64,000 bases of DNA from SZUA-35 sp965530755. Its GTDB lineage: Bacteria > Actinomycetota > Acidimicrobiia > Acidimicrobiales > SZUA-35. A model generated the notes under the pieces. The model ran no database searches. It worked only from the letters and a program-made list of their open reading frames with translations, and was not told the origin of the DNA. The position numbers and the translations under genes are program-made. Positions 45,555-52,909 of this stretch are shown here, piece after piece; within the stretch, counting starts at the first letter, position 1; every line of letters starts with the position of its first letter. The stretch lies in NCBI GenBank assembly GCA_965530755.1, contig CBESNA010000009.1, forward strand, positions 35,937-99,936, in the 5' to 3' direction.

Positions 45555-46604
45555 TCAATCGACCAGCGACCGCCGAAGCAGGAACGACGCTGCAACCAGC
45601 ATCACAAAGGCGAATCCGGCCAGCACGCCGATCTGTCGACCGATCTCGGCGATGCCGGCGCCGTCGAACATCAGCTTCTTCCACCCCTCCAACGCCCAGT
45701 AGTGCGGCGTTGCCTTCGAGACCATGAGCAGGCCTTCAGGGAATACCTCGATCGGGACCATGCAGCCACCGAGCGCCGCCAACACCAGTGCCAGGGGCGC
45801 CGAGGCAGCGCCGACCGTGTTCTCCGAATCGACGGCCGAACCGAGGAGAAGGCCGGCACCGGCTCCGACCAGAGCAAATATGAGGACCAGCGCCATCGCA
45901 CCGACCGGGTCTCCCCAGTCCACGCCAAACGCCAGTGCACCCAGTGCGATGATGATGGCCGTCTGGGCCAGGGCCAGTACCAGCCAACCGAGTCCCAGAC
46001 CAACGACGATCGCTGTGGCCGAAATGGGAGCAGTGAGCGCTCGGCGCAGCACGCCGGTTGCCCTGGCCCGAGCGAGCAGGACCGCCGAGGTCAGCGCCGT
46101 GATGAACGTGAAAAGGACCACGTTCTGGGCCGAGGTCAGGGCGAATGCCCCCTGAGACGCGAATCGGGCCTCGCCGACGGAACGAACCGCCACCCCCGTC
46201 GGTGCGTCAGTGGGAACCCCGGCCTCGACCCGGTCGAGCACGCGTTGGATTGTCGAGCGGGCAGCGAAACCACTGGCATTCGCATCATTGGTGAGCAATC
46301 CGAAGGTGCCGTCATCATTGACGACCACTGCTGCCTCGAGATCGAACCGTCTGATGTCGCCCCGAGCCTCCTCGATCGACCGCTGTTCGACCTCGACGCC
46401 GTCTTGGGCATCGAGGGCCGCCGCGACGACGGCTGCTCGTTCGCTCGTACCGACGACAGCAATCTCAATGGTGGTCGGACCGCCGAACGACGTGCCGATG
46501 ATCACGATGATCGCGACCGGCAAGATCAGCATGAAGAAGAACGACGTGCGATCTCGACTCTGCTGCGTCAACAGGGCGACCACGAACGCTCGAACGGCAC
46601 TCAT
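45555..46604 (-). CDS. ABC-2 type transporter permease
   Basis: 349 residues. One N-terminal helix (FFFMLILPVAIIVIIGTSFG) is followed by an extracellular domain of ~150 residues and five or six C-terminal helices. The layout is that of ABC-2/DrrB or YhgE-like permeases. It is convergent with arsR and overlaps the upstream permease by ATGA. With the second permease and ATPase it forms a complete exporter. Substrate unknown. Confidence 0.88.
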   Translation of the reverse strand: MSAVRAFVVALLTQQSRDRTSFFFMLILPVAIIVIIGTSFGGPTTIEIAVVGTSERAAVVAAALDAQDGVEVEQRSIEEARGDIRRFDLEAAVVVNDDGTFGLLTNDANASGFAARSTIQRVLDRVEAGVPTDAPTGVAVRSVGEARFASQGAFALTSAQNVVLFTFITALTSAVLLARARATGVLRRALTAPISATAIVVGLGLGWLVLALAQTAIIIALGALAFGVDWGDPVGAMALVLIFALVGAGAGLLLGSAVDSENTVGAASAPLALVLAALGGCMVPIEVFPEGLLMVSKATPHYWALEGWKKLMFDGAGIAEIGRQIGVLAGFAFVMLVAASFLLRRSLVD

Positions 46605-47668
46605 GCGGTCAGCCTCCGGCTGAATGACACCAGACCGACGAAACCAAAAACGATCCCGAACGCGAAGAGCACGGCGAGGGTGGTCGCGATCGAGCCGATC
46701 GAAGCCGCATCGGCACTCAGTTCGGTGAAGCCCTCCAGCGCGCGCCCATTCGGGGTGAATCCTCGAATCGTCCGCAGCGCAGCCGGCGCATCTGCGGGTC
46801 CGGTGAAGTTGCCGCCGATCAGACTGAGACCGAAGGTGACGACCGCCGTCAACGTGGTCGCCTGCTGCGCAGTCGAGGCCAAACCGCCGACGAACGTGGC
46901 GACGCCGGCCAGCGCGAAGATCGTGAACACGATCAGCACGAGAACGGCCGTCGCGTTGCCCCAGATCGCCCCGAACAACAGGGACGTCACGAGCCACACC
47001 GTGATGAATCCAGCGACCGCCATCGCCGCCACCGCAGCGACCTTTCCGATCAGGATCGACCACAGCGTGGTCGGCCCGGACAGCATCCTGTCGAGCGTCC
47101 GGTTCTCCTTGTCCTCCAGGATCGACTGAGCGGCGAGTCCAGTCGAGAAGAACAACAAGAGAATGGCCATCGAGGCACCGAAGAACGCAGACGACGACAG
47201 TTCCCGACCGCCGACAGCGAGCTGCTCGAGCTCGACCGGCGTCGCTCCCCCGGTCTCGACCGACGTCACGATGCTCGTGGCGATCGATTGTGCCACCTGG
47301 CTCGACAATGGACTCGATGGATTGGAGATGACCACCATGTCGATGCCGTCGTTGACGACGATGGCAGCACCGATGCGGTCGTCCTCGACCGCTCGTTCGG
47401 CCGAAGCCTCGTCGGCAAACCCAACGAAGCGAACCGAATCGACCTCGGCTTGATCGAGCACGCCGGCGACGATGCCTGCCGACTGTGGCGTACTGCCTCC
47501 ATCGGTGACGCCGATCTCGAACGATCCTCCGGAGTCGACGTCGCCGAGCATCAGCCCGAAAACGACCGCCATGGCGAGCGGGGCCACGAAGGCAGTGATC
47601 ACGGCCGACTTCGAACGGAACCGGCGGCGCAGTTCAGCACCGGCGATGGTCACGACCTGGCGAAACAC
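46601..47668 (-). CDS. ABC-2 type transporter permease
   Basis: 355 residues from GTG 47668. The helix VITAFVAPLAMAVVFGLMLG is followed by a soluble loop (FEIGVTDGGSTPQSAGIV) and a group of C-terminal helices with ENRTLDRMLSGPTTLWSIL, the typical ABC-2 signature position. It is paired with the downstream permease and lies 11 bases after the ATPase gene. The two permeases probably form a heterodimer. Confidence 0.88.
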   Translation of the reverse strand: MFRQVVTIAGAELRRRFRSKSAVITAFVAPLAMAVVFGLMLGDVDSGGSFEIGVTDGGSTPQSAGIVAGVLDQAEVDSVRFVGFADEASAERAVEDDRIGAAIVVNDGIDMVVISNPSSPLSSQVAQSIATSIVTSVETGGATPVELEQLAVGGRELSSSAFFGASMAILLLFFSTGLAAQSILEDKENRTLDRMLSGPTTLWSILIGKVAAVAAMAVAGFITVWLVTSLLFGAIWGNATAVLVLIVFTIFALAGVATFVGGLASTAQQATTLTAVVTFGLSLIGGNFTGPADAPAALRTIRGFTPNGRALEGFTELSADAASIGSIATTLAVLFAFGIVFGFVGLVSFSRRLTA

Positions 47669-47679
47669 GGCGAGCCGAC

Positions 47680-48621
47680 TCAGTCCCGAAGCGCTCGACC
47701 GGTGAGGTCGAGGAAGACGGCTTCGAGGTTTGGCTCCCGAAGTTGCACACCGGACACGTCGATGTCGTGCTCCTCGAACGCGGTCATCAGCGGGCCGATC
47801 GTTCGCGTGCCGTTGGTCGAGGTCACTTCGACGCCGCGCGAAGTCTGTTCAGCGGCGATCACCGCCGTCACGGACCGGCACCACTCCAGCACCGATGCGT
47901 CGTGGTCTCCTTCGACGATGATCAGATCGTTCTCGCCGACTCTGGAGACGAGCTCGCTCTGCGTGCCTTCTGCGATCATCTGACCCTGATCGAGGATGCC
48001 GACGCGGTCACACAGACGTTCGGCCTCCTCCATGTAGTGGGTCGTGTAAAGCACAGCGAGGCCCGCCTGTCCGAGCGTCTCGACGCTGGCAAGAATCTGG
48101 TTTCGGCTCTGAGGGTCCACCCCGACCGTCGGTTCGTCGAGCACGAGCAACTGCGGTCGATGCAGCAGGCCGACCGCGATGTTGACCCGCCGTTTCATTC
48201 CGCCGCTGAATTCATCGACGCGATCGTTGGCTCGGTCGCGAAGCGCCACGACATCGAGAACCTCGTCGATTCTCGACGCCAACTCCTTGCCTCCGAGGCG
48301 TTGGAGACGACCGAAGAACTTGAGGTTCTCGGTGGCCGTGAGATCTTGATATAGCGCGATTTCCTGTGGCACGAGGCCGATCGCCCGCTTGGCCTCGACC
48401 GCCGACGGAGTGATCGGTCTTCCGGCCAGTTCGATCGTGCCGCCGTTCGCCGTCAGGATCCCGCTGAGCATCGAGATCGTGGTGGTCTTGCCCGAACCGT
48501 TTGGGCCGAGGAGGCCATAGGTCTCGCCGCGAGCGATCTCGAACGAGACATCGTCGACAGCAATGCGATCGCCGAAACGACGTACCAGCCCCTCGCAGCG
48601 CAGGATCAGTTCACGCGCCAT
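47680..48621 (-). CDS. ABC transporter ATP-binding protein (drug/lipid exporter type)
   Basis: 313 residues. Walker A is LLGPNGSGKTTTISML, the signature motif is DEFSGGMKRRVNIAVGL, and Walker B is LLVLDEPTVGVDPQSRN, followed by the switch His in YTTHYMEEAERL. The C-terminal ~80 residues (VEGDHDASVLEWC to the end) match the DUF4162-like tail of DrrA/CcmA-type ATPases. First gene of the three-gene exporter operon. Confidence 0.95.
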   Translation of the reverse strand: MARELILRCEGLVRRFGDRIAVDDVSFEIARGETYGLLGPNGSGKTTTISMLSGILTANGGTIELAGRPITPSAVEAKRAIGLVPQEIALYQDLTATENLKFFGRLQRLGGKELASRIDEVLDVVALRDRANDRVDEFSGGMKRRVNIAVGLLHRPQLLVLDEPTVGVDPQSRNQILASVETLGQAGLAVLYTTHYMEEAERLCDRVGILDQGQMIAEGTQSELVSRVGENDLIIVEGDHDASVLEWCRSVTAVIAAEQTSRGVEVTSTNGTRTIGPLMTAFEEHDIDVSGVQLREPNLEAVFLDLTGRALRD

Positions 48622-48687
48622 TACCCGACCCTAGTTCGGAGGTGGCGCCGGGCGTGAGGTGTATACACGCTGGAGAAGGGGACGATC

Positions 48688-49275
48688 GTGGCCACCATCC
48701 AAACCAGAGTTGCCAAAGCTGACGACTGGGACGACGTCGTCGCCGCGTTCGGCCGACGTGGGCAAGATCCAGATTGGTGCTGGTGCCGCCGCTTCTTCGG
48801 TGGCAGCGAGAACAACACCGAGAACTCAGGCGGCATCACCAACCGAGCAGCACTCCGGCTCGAGATCGAGTCTGCTTCCATCGCGCCGGGGCTACTGGCC
48901 TATGTCGACGACACGCCCGCAGGATGGAGTCGCGTCATGCCGAGGAAATCGGTTCCCGGAGTCGGCAAGAACCGGGCACTACGACGGATCCTGTCGGAGG
49001 ATCCCGGAGCCTGGTGGGTGACATGCTTCGCAGTACACCAGCAGTACCGCCGAACCGGTGTCTCTGGAGCACTGCTCGAGGCCGCTGTCCGTCACGCCGG
49101 CAGCCACGGAGCGACATCGATACAGGGCCATCCCGTCGACGTCGATGCGTTGCGGGCCGAGAAGGTCGGCGGCTCTGCCCTGTTCACGGGGACACTGCGA
49201 ACCTTTCTCGCCGCCGGCTTCGAAGAGATCGGACGCACCTATCCAAGCCGTCCGGTGATGGAGCGAAATCTCTGA
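48688..49275 (+). CDS. GNAT family N-acetyltransferase
   Basis: 195 residues from GTG 48688 with GAAGGGGA upstream. The N-terminal DPDWCWCRRFFGG is a common start in this actinobacterial subfamily. The acetyl-CoA site is WWVTCFAVHQQYRRTGVSGALLEAAVRHA (split here for length: V-H-Q-Q-Y-R-R-T-G-V-S-G-A), and FLAAGFEEIGRTYPSRPVM ends the fold. Substrate unknown. It is divergent from the ABC exporter with a 66-base gap. Confidence 0.88.
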   Translation: MATIQTRVAKADDWDDVVAAFGRRGQDPDWCWCRRFFGGSENNTENSGGITNRAALRLEIESASIAPGLLAYVDDTPAGWSRVMPRKSVPGVGKNRALRRILSEDPGAWWVTCFAVHQQYRRTGVSGALLEAAVRHAGSHGATSIQGHPVDVDALRAEKVGGSALFTGTLRTFLAAGFEEIGRTYPSRPVMERNL

Positions 49276-49304
49276 CGAAGCAGCAACCTTCGTGAGCCGG
49301 CGAC

Positions 49305-50123
49305 TCAGGCCCGGCGGGCCGTCACCCACCCCAGCTCCGATGAGATCCGGACGCCGAGGGATCTTTGATGCAGCGGAGCGATGACCTCGCGCAGAGCGTT
49401 ACAAAAGTTGTCGTAGCCCACCGACTCGATCGACGGGACCGAGGGGCCGGCGGCCGCAAGAGCGCGGACAGCGGTGTCGACATCAGGCCACTCGTTGATC
49501 ACCTCGACCGTCCCCTGGTCGAGAAGTTCGAAGTCGGTTGCCCGGAGCATGTCGGCGATGACATCGCTGGTCTGGCTGAGCGTCACGTTCGCCGCCTGAT
49601 GACTCAGCGGTGAGTGCTCGAGCACGGTGAGGAAATACGGCATGAGCCCCATTCGCTCGAACGAACCCCAATAGGTCAACCCGACCACTCCCTCGTCGGT
49701 GAGCACGGTCCGCACCTGCTCGAGCGCGGCGTCGCATCCGTTCCAGATCCCGTTGAAACTCGTCACTACGTCGAATGCTCCCTCGGCGAACGGGAGCGCG
49801 ATCATGTCGCCAACACGAAAGTCGGCGTCTGGCGTGCGGGCTCGTGCGATTTCGATCAGGGCATCGGACGCATCCAGCCCGGTGACGGTCGCCCCCCGGC
49901 GACGCGCGATGTTGGCGGCAAACCCGGACCCGCAGGCGACGTCGAGACAGCGAGTGCCAGGGCCCACACCCAACCGATCGAACACCAGCTGGTTGGCGGA
50001 GAGCGCATAGGGCTCGAAGAGGTACGCCCATTCCTCGGCCCGTGCGCCCCAACCGCGACCGGCTTCGATCCACTTGTCGTTCTGCGTTTCGTCGGATGTA
50101 TCGCTCGGCCTGCTGTCGATCAT
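49305..50123 (-). CDS. Class I SAM-dependent methyltransferase under TetR control
   Basis: 272 residues from ATG 50123. Motif I is CLDVACGSGFAANIARRRGA, then VTGLDASDALIEIARAR, GDMIALPFAEGAFDVVTSFNG and a post-core region typical of UbiE-like enzymes. The substrate is unknown. It is divergent from a TetR regulator, with two palindromes in the 77-base gap, one of them only 16 bases ahead of this start. The gene is therefore probably inducible by the TetR ligand. Confidence 0.88.
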   Translation of the reverse strand: MIDSRPSDTSDETQNDKWIEAGRGWGARAEEWAYLFEPYALSANQLVFDRLGVGPGTRCLDVACGSGFAANIARRRGATVTGLDASDALIEIARARTPDADFRVGDMIALPFAEGAFDVVTSFNGIWNGCDAALEQVRTVLTDEGVVGLTYWGSFERMGLMPYFLTVLEHSPLSHQAANVTLSQTSDVIADMLRATDFELLDQGTVEVINEWPDVDTAVRALAAAGPSVPSIESVGYDNFCNALREVIAPLHQRSLGVRISSELGWVTARRA

Positions 50124-50138
50124 GACATCCCCTTCTTT

Positions 50139-50164
50139 AGATAGCACGATCGATCGTGCTATCT
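50139..50164. promoter_or_regulatory. Perfect 26-bp palindrome, probable TetR operator 1
   Basis: AGATAGCACGATC is followed directly by its exact reverse complement with no spacer. The site lies 16 bases from the methyltransferase start and 37 from tetR. Perfect dyads of this length in a divergent tetR gap are normally the regulator's own operator. Binding is inferred. Confidence 0.85.
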
Positions 50165-50167
50165 ATA

Positions 50168-50189
50168 ATAGTACGACCGATCGTGCTAT
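50168..50189. promoter_or_regulatory. Imperfect copy of the palindrome, probable TetR operator 2
   Basis: ATAGTACGACCG followed by ATCGTGCTAT repeats operator 1 with two changes in the left arm; the right arm is intact. It starts 3 bases after operator 1 and ends 11 bases before the tetR start. Paired sites like this allow graded repression of both divergent genes. Confidence 0.8.
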
Positions 50190-50200
50190 CTTGTCAATCG

Positions 50201-50824
50201 ATGACAGACTCTCCGACACCCCGGCGGACTCGAGCCGATGGCGAACGCACCCGCCGGCTGATACTCGACACGGCTGTGCGTTTGGCGACCGTCGAGGGCC
50301 TCGACGGTCTCAGCATCGGCAAGCTTGCTCAGGCCACCGAACTCAGCAAGAGCGGTGTCTACGCGCATTTCGACTCGAAGCAGGAACTACAGCTCGCCAC
50401 CGTCGACAACGCTCGCTCCCTATTCATCGATGTCGTGGTGGTTCCCGCCCTCGAACACAGCGGGCTCGCCCGCCTACGCGGCCTGTGCGAGTCGTTCTTG
50501 ATCTACGTCGAGAACCGCACGCTCCCCGGCGGTTGTTTCTTCGCGGCTGCCGCCGCCGAGCTCGGCGGCCGGCCCGGCCCGCTGCGCCAGCGGGTCGCTG
50601 CGAACCAGAAGGACTGGATCAGCGTGCTCACCGCGGCTGCAGATGCAGCGGTTGCCGGTAGCGAGTTGGGCGCCGACACCGACGTGGCGACGCTCGTGTT
50701 CGAGCTCAACGCGCTCGTGATCGCAGCGAACACCGCCTACATCCTCCACGATGACCCGGCCGTCCTCGACCAGGCCAGAACCGCCATCATCCGTGTGATA
50801 GCGGCGGCCACCCCCAGCCGCTGA
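50201..50824 (+). CDS. TetR-family transcriptional regulator
   Basis: 207 residues from ATG 50201. The N-terminal HTH reads RRLILDTAVRLATVEGLDGL, SIGKLAQATELSKSGVYAHF and DSKQELQLATVDNA. The C-terminal domain with LPGGCFFAAAAAELGGRPGP matches the TetR_C_16/YcdC-like group. With only 11 bases between operator 2 and the start, the transcript has a very short leader. It likely represses itself and the divergent methyltransferase. Confidence 0.93.
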   Translation: MTDSPTPRRTRADGERTRRLILDTAVRLATVEGLDGLSIGKLAQATELSKSGVYAHFDSKQELQLATVDNARSLFIDVVVVPALEHSGLARLRGLCESFLIYVENRTLPGGCFFAAAAAELGGRPGPLRQRVAANQKDWISVLTAAADAAVAGSELGADTDVATLVFELNALVIAANTAYILHDDPAVLDQARTAIIRVIAAATPSR

Positions 50825-50861
50825 CGCCTGAGGTCGCGTCGACAGGACCGTCACCTGCCTC

Positions 50862-51650
50862 TCAGCGGAACGTCTCGAGTTGCGCGAAGACCAGGGTGCC
50901 ATCCCCGGTGGACGCCATGACGTGGCCTTCGCCCTCGAAGACGGTGAGTTCGACATCGGCGCCGAGGGCCTCGAGTGCGCTCGTTGCCGCTTCCGCCTCG
51001 TCGATCCATCCGATGTCGGAGCCGCCCACGTAGAGGCGGATGGGAATGCCTTCGAGCTGGGAGAGCGCCGCCTGGTCGTCTTCGGATCGAGGAAACCCAG
51101 GGAAGGTCGTCAACGACAGGATCCGACCGGGGTTCAACGCTGCATAGCGGAACGCGCTGATTCCTCCGTTGCTGATCCCGGCAACGTGTGGAGCGCCACC
51201 CTCCGGCGTCACCCAGGTCTCGACCCAGTCGAGAAACCCCGGCACGAGCTGCTCGCTGCCCTGGAAGTACAATTCGCCGTCTGGCGCTGCGGGGCTCACG
51301 ACGACCCATCCCAACCGTTGCGCTTCGGGGGCATACGTCCCTTCGACCAGTGTTCGAGTGAGGTCGAGAGCCTGGTCGCCCGCTGGGAAGGCAAGCAGGA
51401 GCGGTGCCTCGTCACCCGGTTCGAACCCCTCTGGGACAGACACGACATAGTCGATGACGACACCATCGACTTCGACTACTCCGGTGCTGATCGCACCCGG
51501 CACCAACGCTTTCGACCCGTTCGATGACGGTACCTCGTCGGCCGGCTCCGTGTCTGACGAACCGCACGACGCAACGATCAATCCGAGTGACAAGAGCAGT
51601 CCGGCCAGAGTGCGCATGATGACTGAAACCCAACGAGAGGTTCGGTTCAT
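50862..51650 (-). CDS. Lipoprotein esterase/feruloyl-esterase-like alpha/beta hydrolase
   Basis: 262 residues from ATG 51650. The signal helix TLAGLLLSLGLIVASC gives a lipobox Cys near residue 29. The hydrolase part has PLLLAFPAGDQALDLTRT, the nucleophile elbow VAGISNGGISAF near residue 153, LYVGGSDIGWIDEA with a candidate Asp, and GEGHVMAST with the His. This is the PHB-depolymerase/LpqC-like pattern of secreted esterases. Polyester or acyl-sugar ester substrates are possible. Confidence 0.8.
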   Translation of the reverse strand: MNRTSRWVSVIMRTLAGLLLSLGLIVASCGSSDTEPADEVPSSNGSKALVPGAISTGVVEVDGVVIDYVVSVPEGFEPGDEAPLLLAFPAGDQALDLTRTLVEGTYAPEAQRLGWVVVSPAAPDGELYFQGSEQLVPGFLDWVETWVTPEGGAPHVAGISNGGISAFRYAALNPGRILSLTTFPGFPRSEDDQAALSQLEGIPIRLYVGGSDIGWIDEAEAATSALEALGADVELTVFEGEGHVMASTGDGTLVFAQLETFR

Positions 51651-51719
51651 TCCAACCAGGATTCGGTCGGGGATTCAAGAACCGCTTCAGCGGGCGACGG
51701 AACGGTCGATGCTGTCGGC

Positions 51720-52298
51720 ATGGGGTTGTTCTCGAAACGTACGGCCGAAACACTCAGGTATCCCGAGGTCGCGCGCGTCGTGCATGTCCGAGCCGATGGG
51801 ACCGACGTGGTCGCACACCTCGGTGCGTACTCGGAACTGTGGTCGCCGAAACGGGCCGACGAGCACCAGGCACAGGTCGGTGAGATCGCGGGCTGGACGG
51901 CGATCCGACTTCCTCAGCCCGTTCATCCGTGGCAGCTCCACAACCTCGCCTTCTGGATGCTCGACTGCCCGGGCACCGGCGACAGTGGCGTGATCGCTGA
52001 GTCCGAGACGAGCCCCGATCACGCTGCGTACCGGCTGGTGCGCGACCCGGAGATCAATGACGCATTGTGCGGTTGGGACGACGGAGGTGCGGGGTGGACG
52101 GTCCACGTCCCCGGCAACGACATCGTCCGCGGCGACGACGTTCCGGTGTCGGCCTCGTTCGCCATGCCGTCCGGGCACCAGAATTGGCGCCCGGTCACGG
52201 TCCTGCTGGAAGACCCTGGACGAGGCATGAACGAGCGCAACGAGGCGACCGTCGCAACTCGCAAGCGGCTGATCGACCGCGGCAACTTCGTGTACTGA
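51720..52298 (+). CDS. Hypothetical protein
   Basis: 192 residues from ATG 51720. Visible features are PWQLHNLAFWMLDCPGTGDSG, a Trp-rich core (GWDDGGAGWTVHVPGND) and a basic C-terminus (RKRLIDRGNFVY). No signal peptide, membrane helix or known domain is recognised. It is divergent from the esterase and convergent with SRPBCC. Codon use matches the neighbours. Confidence 0.7.
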   Translation: MGLFSKRTAETLRYPEVARVVHVRADGTDVVAHLGAYSELWSPKRADEHQAQVGEIAGWTAIRLPQPVHPWQLHNLAFWMLDCPGTGDSGVIAESETSPDHAAYRLVRDPEINDALCGWDDGGAGWTVHVPGNDIVRGDDVPVSASFAMPSGHQNWRPVTVLLEDPGRGMNERNEATVATRKRLIDRGNFVY

Positions 52299-52328
52299 TC
52301 TGCTGGGCCGCTTCCGACGAGGATTCAG

Positions 52329-52766
52329 TCAGGGATTCAAAAACGACTCGAGACCCGCCCGCGGCACGGCGACGATCTTGGCGAACTGGCGAACGAGCTG
52401 CTCCTCGGTCAATGGAGGATGGTCGCCGAGCAGCACGAGCCCGGCCCGGTAGTCGACCAGACAGCCGCCATCAGTGGGTTGGATCGTGATCGTGTCATCG
52501 GCCCGGAAGCCGGCGTGCGAGCCGACCATGGTGAACGACCGGGGAGCGTCGACCACCGTCAACTCGTACATCGCAATCGTGGGCGACCCGTCGAATCCGG
52601 TCACCGTCACCTCGTAGCGCGCTCCCGTCGTCGCCGGCTCACCGTCGATCAGCCGTGGATTCGTCACACCAGGGTCCCACTCGCTGACCTGAAGCAGGTC
52701 GACGAGTCGGCCGAAAGCGGCGATCGGGTCGAGGTTGGATTCGATCTGGAATGTCTCGGTGGCCAT
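52329..52766 (-). CDS. SRPBCC (START/Bet v1-like) family protein
   Basis: 145 residues. It has the polyketide cyclase-like layout: FQIESNLDPIAAFGRLVD, VSEWDPGVTNPRLI, ARYEVTVTGFDGSP and a long C-terminal helix (EEQLVRQFAKIVAVPRAGLES). These proteins bind hydrophobic ligands in a helix-grip cavity. No specific ligand can be assigned. Confidence 0.82.
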   Translation of the reverse strand: MATETFQIESNLDPIAAFGRLVDLLQVSEWDPGVTNPRLIDGEPATTGARYEVTVTGFDGSPTIAMYELTVVDAPRSFTMVGSHAGFRADDTITIQPTDGGCLVDYRAGLVLLGDHPPLTEEQLVRQFAKIVAVPRAGLESFLNP

Positions 52767-52909
52767 CGACACAAGTGTCGCACACGGTCCTCGCCATCCG
52801 CGCTCGATGTCACGGCGGCCGAGCTCACGATCCAAACGTTCTACGACGTGACCGAACAAGGAATCTCCCGCTAGAACTGGCCCAGCTGCTCGCCGATCAG
52901 GGGAATCCT

